Assembly: GCA_008704415.1 (NCBI GenBank)
Contig: VXIS01000083.1
Span: forward strand, 1-64,000
DNA: 64,000 bases
Origin: Sphaerosporella brunnea
Taxonomy: Eukaryota; Ascomycota; Pezizomycetes; Pezizales; Pyronemataceae
Direction: 5' to 3'
Shown: positions 55,151 to 64,000 of the stretch, piece by piece
How the letters are laid out: every line of letters begins with the position of its first letter
Numbering within the stretch: position 1 is the stretch's first letter
Made by a program: the position numbers and the translations under genes
Notes under the pieces: model-generated
What the model saw: only the letters and a program-made list of their open reading frames with translations
The model's database searches: none
Told to the model about the DNA's origin: nothing

Positions 55151-56064
55151 TCACTATGAACTCCACACTAGCGTCGATGCGCAGGCGGAGCTGTGTTCAC
55201 GCGCCGTTTCTTATTCAGAAACGTGTTTCATAACCATTGCGCGGCAGAGACAAGCTAACCAACCACCTATCCCGCAGAAAGAGTCAGTGGATGAGCCACC
55301 GTATCAAGCCCGACTGTGCATTGCTAACTCTCGATGATTTTACAAAAACGAGTGACGTCCTCACGGTTTGTGGTACAGTTCACCTTGCGGAATGTTGTGA
55401 GTTGATGAGCACTCAGTCTCCGCCATGCCCGTGCTGTTTGCTTCCCATTACTGTACGGCATGAAAAGGCAGCGGAGCTACTTTGAGGATTTGCAGAGCGA
55501 GGAATGCCGCACCTAGTGGTATAACTTTTCAATAGCTGAAGATGGGTACTAGACCGCAACAACTCACAACCACCATACTGAGAGCACACCAGGTCTACTG
55601 AGTCATCAGGAATGTGACCAAACTGGAAATCCCACCGTGAGAGACCGGCGGCTTATCGATCCGCGCGACACATATAAGTGAATAAACTAGAGTCTTGCAC
55701 CGTACAAATCATCACCTGGACTCCAAGCAGCAGGAAGACGTGGTAACGCCATGACAACAATGCCCACCACCCACCCTGTGGCATAGCCTGATCGCCAGAC
55801 AACGCAATTCCAGGTCCCTGTGATGTTGCATGTCTTGCACACGTGCCTGGACTCGACTACAAGACACACCGATTTGTGGTGTTCAATGAAAGCATACCTG
55901 ATCTCGGCTGGGAAAAGCGATCTTTTCGGGGCATGTTGCGGGGATGATGTCTGTAGGATTCATCGGATGGCACGCACATGCTCACATCGCGAGATGGAAC
56001 ACCTCCGTCCTCACGCACCCGGGCTCGAGGAAATACACTGCACCGTCAAAACGGACTAGCAACG
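55151..56064. other. No gene recognised
   Basis: Short frames only; the interval precedes a truncated LINE. Confidence 0.4.
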
Positions 56065-56612
56065 ACGAAAAAAGCGCGACCTCACCGTGACCGAAATGAA
56101 GAAGTCGCTGGCGTCACGCTTGTACAAGCTCCGCACCGGCAATGCGCCCACAGGGCCCTACCTCCTCAAGACGGGCCGACGAGCGGATGAAAGGTGCTGG
56201 TGGTGCGGCAGTGGTGCCGTCCAGACACGGGACCACCTTTTCAGGTTTTGCAAGAGGAGGAAGAGCGAGCAGCGGGTCCTCTGGAGGAGGGTTTCAGAGG
56301 CTACGAAGGAGGACGACCGAAGCGCTGGCCGGCGACGGCCACCTCCGCTCTGCTCCCGGATGATAGGTGCATGGAGGCCGTCATGGACTTCCTAAACACT
56401 ACCAAAGTCGGATCATAGCCTGATAGAGACATCCTGTTATGAGACTGTTTTTCCTTGGTGCACTTTTACGATTCGGTGCAATTTCCTCAGTCCTTTTTCC
56501 TTAGAAGAGCCGCAAGCCTCAGTAGTCGGCTCTGTCGAAGGGGGGGTAGCATAGTCTTTTCTTTTTTTCATATGTCATGGCCGCAAGCGGCCGAATACAA
56601 TATGATAAAAGC
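56065..56612 (+). mobile_element. LINE copy D: zinc knuckle and 3' UTR
   Basis: The frame TEMKKSLASRLYKLRTGNAP, TGPYLLKTGRRADERCWWCG and AVQTRDHLFRFCKRRKSEQR is the C-terminal end of the LINE protein with an intact zinc knuckle, Cys-x2-Cys-x9-His-x4-Cys. The coding part ends at 56393-56395. The 3' UTR contains TTTTTCCTTGGTGCAC, CCTCAGTAGTCGGCTCTG and the hairpin GGCCGCAAGCGGCC (56579-56592) followed by GAATACAATATGATAAAAGC and an A-rich tail. Copy B at 20.5 kb is its closest relative in the window. Confidence 0.85.
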
Positions 56613-59600
56613 AAAAAAAGGCAACGCCGCAAACCAGGCCTCACAAATCTGTATTTTGTGACACCCGGATCGTCTGTTGCGAAACCAACGTTTCCGGCGA
56701 AAACCGATGGGCCGGGTGCCGAGTCCGTACTTGGTGGCGTTCCAGGAGTGTGTTGGGTGCCGCGAACGCATCGATCGTCGGCACGTTCAACTGTTGAGCA
56801 CCAGCTCCTTAGAGACACCGGTGGATTTCATAGTGCGGATCCGCACGGATGGATATGCAACCGCGTGCATGTGGAGTTGAACCTAACATCGAACTGCGAC
56901 ATCTCGGTGTGCACGGAACTAACAGGTTGTCGTCAGCAGCGCGGCGGAAGACGTCGCCTCCTTGTCGCCGTCGCAGCGTCTCTTATTGAGTGTCATGGGC
57001 GCTTTCGGGATGTCGGCATCGCACCGTCGTTACAGCGCTTCGATTTTCGCGGCGACATCTTTTGGGTGCCCTCCGTGTTCCAAAACTTCGTTCTCATGGC
57101 TGTGTCCACGGTTTTCCATCTCACCCATGCCATCTCGTCGCGCTGTCCGCTGTGCATGCGAAGAGATACCACAGATTCCCAAGCGCACTCCGGACTCCCT
57201 CTCGGCTTGCTTGAACCCGTTGGTCTTTGCGCTTTCTGCGACTGTGCGGGCACGCCAGGGACCGGAGCGCACGTCGTCCCCGTTTGGGTGTATACAGCGA
57301 TACGTCGCGCAGCGGGGGGTTTGCGTACGTATCCGGGACGGCGAGGACCCGACTCGCAATGCTGTTGATGGTTCAAGCGTGAACATGTCAGCGCCGACTT
57401 CCGGCGGCAGTCTTGGTGCTATGAGGGTCCCAGTTTCGTGTCGAAGGTTTCTGTGTGGGATGGAATACGCAGTGACCGGAGCGCAGAATATCCTCACGGC
57501 ATCGAAGCCAATGTATCGCTCCTGACGAATCCAGAGCAGGCCTGTTGCGGCCCGGAGCGACGTAAGCGCAGAGTGCTGGGTTGTGAGGCCCCTCCCCGAA
57601 CGTTCCGGTTAACCCAGCGATGTGTGTCGATAACATCGCTTCGTATGGCCTTGCCCATTAGAACTCTCGCGTGCGCCCTACTACGTCAATAAGGCCTAGC
57701 GCTAGGCGGTTGCCCGCTTGTTGCGGCACTGCGAGGGGACGGCAGTGTCGGCAGTAGGTTTCAGATACGGCGAGGGCATCGAAAACATCACCTCGTCGAG
57801 GCACTGACAGCGGAAGGTCAGCATATTGGGGCAAAAGGCCACGTGGAATCGATGGGGGCGAGACTATCACTTGAAAGGCGACTGGTCAAGTAGCCATTGC
57901 GTTGCGGCGGCCTGAATATGGCGCCGCTCAATTGAGCTGCGGGGATAGCATACATTGCGTGCCTGAGACCCAAGAACTTGAAAGAAGGTACACGGTTACA
58001 TCTCCGCCGCCTCTTGGCCGATCATCTCTGTCGACTCGAACAAAGTAACTCGCAAATTGTCCCCACCCGAGGGGAAAACATAGCGGCCAAAAGCTCTGCA
58101 TAACGCTCTCCCCTTCAGACAACACGCACCCCTCTTCAGACAACCGCCTCCTCCCCAGCCAACATGCGGTCACACTGTTTGACCTTTCTCGACCCTCGGA
58201 TGACTCACCAACGCATAGCGGACGTCCAAGATTTCGTCCAGTTTGGCTATCGATCGCGGAATGGATTTGATCGTGATGGCAACCAGGTCCGCGTTGGTGG
58301 GGCTGCCACTCTCCAAGGTTCGCGGTAACGCGCTTCGCATCGGCTGCCCTTACCCCGCTTGTCTCGAGAACACACGATCGTGGACGGGTTCGTGCGGGGG
58401 GGAGGAGGTTGTTGCGGAGTTGCTGGAGGGAGAAGGGCTATCTGAAATCGCCGGCTGGTCGGGTCGCCACTTTGTTGGATCGTGGAGATCGGCTGCAACG
58501 CGCCTGCCTCCGCTGCGCTCAGCCCGCTCGTCTCCAGAACGCCCCTGAGCGCTCGCTGAACGATCAACTTGAGAATGTGCTTCTCAGAAACGAGGCGTCG
58601 GAGATCGTTTTCGTGTGAGAGCATCTTTTTGGCAGCACGGTGGCTTCAAGTCGCGATCTTGACGACACTGGACGGGTTCGTTTGCGGGGAAGGAGGTTGT
58701 TGTGGAGCAGCTGGCAGTCTGGCTACGGCTTCATCGACGCGCGCACAGGACCCCTCCAAAAAAAAACATGGCGTGCCCCCTTTTTCGATCGTCTCGTTTC
58801 TTGTTAGCTTCGCTGACAGGTGCCTTTTGGGCTCGTATTTATATTGCTGTTTTACTTTTGCCGCGTGCGGATATCCTTCTTGCGAAGGGAAAGCGTGGAT
58901 CGCTGTAAAATGGACTGAACGTTTACGTATGCGTGACTGTTCGATGCGCAGAAACGGTTATAGATACATAACAATGCAAAGCCAAATATCACCCGCACTG
59001 AAACTGAGATTCCAGCTGTTGGATGCACGATCATCCGTGGAATGTGTCATCTCGACAAGACGTAGATGTATTCACTCGGTGTGCAAGGCTTTAATCGGGG
59101 GGTTGAATGTGAAAATACAAATAACCGAACCCGTATGCGTTGGCTGCACGCAAAACAAGCGGCGCCGTCGTTTTGCTGAGGAACAATTTTTTACCCGCGG
59201 ACGATTGACACGGTATGTACCGCAAATCAGAGCTGCCGCACCGTTGCTAGATGCTTTTTGAAAATCGTCTGCTTATAGGATTTCCGGCACTACGCATGTA
59301 GTTCCTTCCTGCGCTGAGTCATCCGTCCGTTGGTGGGGACGACATCGCCGCAACGCGTGTTTCGCACCGCTGGGGAGAGTAAGAACAGCGAACCCGATCA
59401 AATGCACATCGAACAGCGGATATAAACGATTTGGAACGCAGTTTACACGTCTCATCCTCGCGTGATCTATCTGATGCGTTTTATCTACCCAGCAGATCAC
59501 AGCTGGCCGCCGCCGCCGCGCTCACATCTTTACCGTTGTGCAGGACGTAGGAAGCGTGCGGAAAGAAGGCGATAGTTGTCTATGCGCACAGAATTTCTTG

Positions 59601-59845
59601 CTCGAATAGTGCGGACGGCCAGATCATTTGCTTTTCGTTTACCAGTCCGCCACTCCGCAGCGTCGGCATAGCGGGTCTGCGTAGAACGCAGGTTCGTCTT
59701 GCTGCTTGTCTGGCAGCGATATATGTCTCTGTGCGGGTGTGCGGGTCCATTGCGGTTGATTTTCAGCGGGCTAAGGTCGATGAGGTGGATGATGTTTCGC
59801 CTTGAAGTGACTGTTTATGTCGTTTTCGCGCAGGGCCAGAAGTAG
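56613..59845. other. No defensible gene; long open frames of doubtful meaning
   Basis: A 263-codon plus-strand frame (56577-57368) starts inside the LINE tail. It overlaps a 187-codon frame (56962-57525) and minus-strand frames at 56993-57497; none shows a domain. A segment built on GACGGGTTCGT..GGAGGTTGTTG is present twice, at about 58383 and 58672. A plus-strand stretch at 58450-58610 (RVATLLDRGDRLQRACLRCA) is coding-like but unrecognised. Confidence 0.3.
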
Positions 59846-60160
59846 ATGATCACGAGAAGAGCGTTGCCTTTGTCAGCCTGTTCCACAGCACTCGCCGCGG
59901 CGTATGTGTTGCTTGGCGTTGCCGAACAGGAAGAGGTAGCCCCGATAACATCCGCAACGGCAGCGAAGAGAAACGATCCAGCTTCTTGCCGAAGTGGGGG
60001 TAGTGGTTCAACGCTCGTTGTGGACCTGCGCCGCGGCGCTGCGACTCCACAACTCATGATCGTGTCCACGCCGCACCGCATCGACGTTTCAGCAAAGTTT
60101 GAATGCTCATTGGAAGCCGCATTAGAGCTATATCCTTGTAGAAAGAGAGCAGCTGACGGT
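59846..60160 (+). pseudogene. Ty1/copia Gag-protease junction relic
   Basis: The translation LAAAYVLLGVAEQEEVAPIT, SATAAKRNDPASCRSGGSGS and TLVVDLRRGAATPQL resembles the region just before and around the copia protease, where VVDSGA is normal; here the active-site Asp remains but the following Ser-Gly is replaced. STPHRIDVSAKFE follows. It is joined after a deletion to the integrase end at 60190. Confidence 0.55.
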
Positions 60161-60189
60161 TGCCTAACCCTAGGCAGGCATCCAGGCCG

Positions 60190-60585
60190 TGCCCTACACC
60201 CCACAGCGGAACGGTATTTCTGAGTGCTGTAAGCGCACGATGAGGGATCCTGCTCGTTCTGTGTATGCCCAACTGCTTCTGCGCAGATTCTTTCAAAATC
60301 GCCCGTTTACTTCAAAAATCGTCTCCCCACGCACGCATCACCAGGTTGAGCTGTGCTACGGCAGCAAGCAAAATATCTCTCACCGTCGCATCTTTTGGTG
60401 CCACCGTGAGACGGAAGCAGCTCGATGACCGCGCAAAGAAGGCAATCCTCATTAGCCATACGCCGACATCACAGCAGTATCGTCTTTACGATGTTCCGTC
60501 GAGCAGAGAGGTTTCAGCTTGCGATACCCAGTTTGACGAAGGCTGTCGGTTATTCGAATTTGCAGGTTCAGGCACGGCGTCTTCT
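60190..60585 (+). pseudogene. Ty1/copia integrase C-terminal relic
   Basis: The segment starts at PYTPQRNGISE (normal PYTPQQNGVAE, containing the last catalytic Glu of integrase) and continues in two frames: KQNISHRRIFWC (copia PxxSHLRIFGC) and then RKQLDDRAKKAILISHTPTS, QQYRLYDVPSSREVSACDTQ and FDEG. This is the standard end of copia integrase. The N-terminal zinc finger and core of integrase are deleted. Frame changes and a stop at CCKRTMR show decay. Confidence 0.85.
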
Positions 60586-61989
60586 GCTGTCACCATCAAC
60601 ATTGCGGAAAGCGCAACACTGCCTTGATGATATGACATCTTCTTCTGCACCAACACCACCGGCAACTGAGTCCAATGCGGAATGTAGAGCACCCGGTGTT
60701 GCTCACAGCCCAGTTCGACCGGGCCTGGACCACACCATGGAGTCCAGTCCGAGAGATTGCCGGGGTGCTTTGGGGGGGGGGGTATGGACTATACCAAACC
60801 CGAGCCATATTGTTAACGTATCTCCCGCGCGTTGCAAAACTCCTTCTTGTCTCACGCCCAAGCTGAGTGACTTACAGTTTGATGACGAGTCGCGTTTTTA
60901 TTCCCGGTCTCAGGGCCCAGACGCGCGTTGCGAAATGTGCAGCGGCAGTCACGGCGCGGCTAGTCTATTCTTCGCAGCGGGGAGGCTTGCAGATACATTG
61001 AACGCTAAAAGACGAAAGAACCACAAGAAAACAGATCAACCGTAAGAAAAGAAACTAACAAAACACCTGAACCTGAATCACGCATCTGTGAAGGTTGCCC
61101 CTAGCCCGGCAGAGCTCTGGAGGCCGAGCGTCGGGAGGCCTAAGCCAGCCCTCGACCCGGCCCGGGAGCGTTTGGCTGCCGGGCTGCACTGCTCCCAGCC
61201 TCGCCCGTGGGCAGAGGTACAGGGAGATGATCCAGGCATTCGTGGTGGGTGGGTAAAAGAAAAGCGAGGTGTGGGAGGTCTGGAGCGCCTCGAGGCGCGG
61301 AAAGGGGTCCCTTTATAGGGAGCCGGCCAAAAGGAACCCCACCCGCTCCACCTCCGGCACTATACCTGAATCCTCGCCCCTGGACTCCCGTCCAGTCACT
61401 CGGCGCTGCTCGGACCCACTGGCTCGCAGTCTAACTGCCCACGGCGGCAGAGAAGATAGAGTCGGCGCATGTTGGCCTCACCGTGATGGGCGCCACAATC
61501 ACGGCATATAGTTGTTACATAAGTCACGACTGCAGGCTGGTCCAAGATGAGTTGAGAGTAGTTGGGAGTAGTTGGGCCAGTCCTCCGAACGCATGGACCA
61601 GGTTTTCCAGTCGCGGATCAATCACGGACTGGATCACTTCAGCCCTCTGTCGACCGCGGACTATGGCAGACCGTCCAGGCCGACCTGCCGAGCGCCGGGC
61701 GCCGTGAGGAGCACTGACAGGTGAAGGTAACCCTCTCGACTGGGTCTGAAGATGAAGCACTCAACAGCTCCAGATTGAAGCTGCCTTTCAACCGTCTTCA
61801 TCGTCGCCTCGAACGGCATTCCAGCCTCCAGCAGTGCCACCGGATCCTGAGGCCTCTGTACTCACGCCGCCCACGCCAGTTCGAAGCACACCTGGCGAGT
61901 GGCTTGATTCCTAGTGTGTCCTTAGTGACTGTCCGGGCCCCTACGCTGAGCCTGGGGCGGCCCGTGTGGTTGCACGGAATTTGCGTTTT
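60586..61989. other. Spacer within the copia element, no domain recognised
   Basis: In intact copia elements this would be the variable linker between integrase and reverse transcriptase. Here it is longer than expected, with a G10 run near 60770-60780 and no recognisable reading frame. An unrelated insertion is possible. Confidence 0.4.
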
Positions 61990-63609
61990 GACAATCTAAC
62001 CTTAATACCTCGCCACCTAAGGCGAACACTCGTACCCGCTCTGGACAAGTTTCTCCTTCCACAGCGGACTTATTGTGCTCCGTTGAAGACCTCAGAAGCA
62101 AAGGAGTGGAAGGCTGCTGTTAACACCGTAGTTGCCGCCGTCGACACCGAGCAGATCATAGAATTGATCCCCGAAGCTCTACCTCTCGAGATGACAGTCG
62201 TCAAGAGCAGATAGCTTCGTTGTAAAAAGTTCAAAGCCACGGGGAACATTAATAACTATAAGGCTCAATTGATAGCTCAAGGTTGTAATCAAAAAGAAGG
62301 ACAAGATTTCGATGGGAATCCAGCCTCATCTCCAGTCGTTGATGATTCAAGTATCCGCCTTTGCCTCGGCCTTGCAGCGCATGGCTACCTGCAAGTTGCC
62401 ATTGCTGATTCTCAATTGCCGCACGGCCTTTCCGGGTAGCACGCTACACAAGACGATTTTTCTTCGAGTGCGAGAAGGAGCTTGGCAAGACCCGTGGGAA
62501 GGGGAGTGCCCGCTTGTTGTCCCCCAGAGGCGTGAAGCAGTCTGCACGCGGTTGGCCTCAAGACCTCTATGATCCCCTGGTTGAGCACCTTGCGTTTAGT
62601 GCATCGGTCCTCTTCCTTAACGATGGAATCATCGTTATGGTCTATGTTGACGATATAAGCATTCTCGCCTCCAACATTGCGATCCTGCGACGGGCTACAC
62701 TGTTGTTTTCGCGCCGCAGCTCCGAAAGGTGCTAGCATTGCCATAGGAGATCATTACCAGAATGTGGGAGTCGACGTTCAACATGACCGCAATAGCTGCA
62801 CCACCTACATTGATCAGTCCAGATACCTTATGAAGGTTCCGGAACAGTGTCTCATGAGCGACTGCCGACCCCGACACACGCCTATGGAGGAAGGACTTAA
62901 CTTTGATTGTTCAGAAGGGGGGGAGCCTGTTGACAAGTCAGTATATCATCAAGCTGTGAGACGCCTTCACTGCGTTATCTACAATTTCGGACTGTTGCAT
63001 GGCCGCTACTCACCAAATCCGGACCAGAAGCATTTGACTGCAGTTAAGCATCTCCCCCGATATCTCAACGCCGCAGCATTGAAAAAACTGGCCCTTACCT
63101 TGCAGTCAAGTTCTACACCTATAGTTGCAAACGCAGATGGAGACAGAGATGCCGACACAGGTAAATGGACGACGGGCTATCTATTTTATGTTCTTGGCGA
63201 TCTGGGGCTCTGGAGGTCTAAGAACCAAACACTTGTCTCTCAGTCAACCATGGAGTCACAGTTGATCGCCCGCGCTGCGGTCAAGACGCAGATTATTACG
63301 TTTACCGGTCTGCTTTGGGAGCTCACACCGAGCTTGCCAATAGCTGCGAGAACGCCAGTTCTTCTCAACGGTAAATTAGCCTTCGGGAAGGTCATTAACA
63401 CTGGGAATTCCCAGGGAGATAGTCTGCACCTTCGCCGTCGGTTTTATTGCCTGCATGAGGCTGTCGCTACCGAGAAGCATATGGTCAAGCACGTTCCATC
63501 GGACGAAATGCTGGCAGATGGGTTGGCGAAGGCGTTGGGAAGGATCATGCACGAGGCGTTCGTGGAGGACATTGGATTGATTCAATTCCTGCTCATTGTC
63601 ACGGCATGA
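61990..63609 (+). pseudogene. Ty1/copia reverse transcriptase and RNase H, multiply frameshifted
   Basis: Pieces appear in the expected order: SEAKEWKAAVNTVV (62095-62130), then after a stop KAQLIAQGCNQKEGQDFDGN and SSIRLCLGLAAHGYLQVAIA (62260-62400), then in another frame GVKQSARGWPQDLYDPLVEH and DGIIVMVYVDDISILASN (62525-62690) with the YVDD active site intact, then GVDVQHDRNSCTTYIDQSRY, DCRPRHTPMEEGLNFD and RNase H (63130-63600) with VANADGDRDADTGKWTTGYL, LWRSKNQTLVSQSTMESQLI and KHVPSDEMLADGLAKALGRI. The last 300 codons are a single open frame ending TGA at 63607-63609. Earlier parts need at least four frame changes. Family assignment is certain; the element is dead. Confidence 0.92.
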
Positions 63610-63610
63610 G

Positions 63611-63905
63611 AAACGGAGGAGTGTTGAAACAGGATTTTTAGGTAGAGACCGTGGGTGAATCAAGCTTCGTCTCTCGTCATTCAACGGTAGCGATGTCCAC
63701 CACAAGGATCATAATCAACCACAGCCAGGGAGAATGATTCACCCATTTAAGCCCCATCTCAAATCTCCCCATGATTAGGCCCAGGTTCCGAGCAAAAGCT
63801 TCGCCAGCTTTTCCATTCTCCAGCAGCTAAGCATCCAGGCCGTCGTCAATATCCTTAATCAAACTCATCAGCTTTGAGATCCGCTTCAGCCTTCTTAAAG
63901 GCATC
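63611..63905 (+). repeat. Polypurine tract and 3' LTR of the copia element
   Basis: AAACGGAGGAG (63611-63621) is a polypurine tract directly after the pol stop. The LTR begins at 63622 with TGTTGAAACAGG. The right edge is not defined because no second copy lies in the window; the estimate is near 63900. Confidence 0.6.
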
Positions 63906-64000
63906 AAGGCAATGTTCGCTGGGCGCGTGGGTGCGATGCAGCCTCAGCCGTCCGTGTCAAGATCTCTGGACCAGCAATCGACACAGAACAGCCGAAGTTG

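Noticed and set aside
56577..57368. 263-codon plus-strand open frame
   Set aside because: Its start lies in the LINE 3' hairpin and tail, and equally long frames overlap on both strands, which suggests composition rather than coding.

Overview
The window looks like a transposon-rich, gene-poor stretch of a filamentous ascomycete (Pezizomycotina) chromosome. The basis is indirect. Several reading frames are continuous only if short introns of 54-62 nt with GT..AG borders and CTAAC/CTGAC-type branch sites are removed (13669-13722, 19635-19696, 27444-27498, 28899-28957). The mobile elements are chromodomain Ty3/gypsy, Ty1/copia, a Tad-like LINE and hAT. The kinase at 19-20.5 kb is of the SRPK-like type expanded in such fungi. 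I see no rRNA, tRNA or CRISPR.

Layout. 0-5.5 kb: two gypsy fragments in opposite orientation. The right one (Gag, protease, truncated reverse transcriptase, LTR) is inserted in a decayed Myb/SANT-like gene. 7.6-8.5 kb: an unrecognised gene with a minisatellite in a predicted intron. 12.5-15.2 kb: a decayed F-box-like gene interrupted by an 875-bp hAT with a perfect 8-bp target duplication. 17.2-18.0, 20.5-20.7, 32.9-33.4, 37.8-39.7 and 56.1-56.6 kb: 5'-truncated LINE copies. 19.0-20.5 kb: an SRPK-like kinase with one stop codon. 22.1-23.0 kb: a small putative zinc-binding protein with an acidic repeat tail. 25.2-26.0 kb: a copia LTR with Gag start and a gypsy-type LTR. 26.5-31.6 kb: a same-strand block of three fungal genes of unknown function (possible nuclease-like protein, basic nuclear-type protein, small kinase-like protein). 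51.2-53.4 kb: two deleted hAT elements with clear target duplications. 59.8-64 kb: a decayed copia polyprotein running into its 3' LTR.

Most coding units are damaged by stops or frameshifts. The best-preserved units are the gypsy gag gene with its gag-pol frameshift signal and the first gene of the 26.5-31.6 kb block. That block is the best candidate for an undescribed system. Large intervals (5.5-7.6, 8.5-12.5, 33.4-37.8, 39.7-45.7, 46-51, 56.6-59.8 kb) hold no gene I can defend. All spliced or frame-corrected readings were done by eye and are inference.
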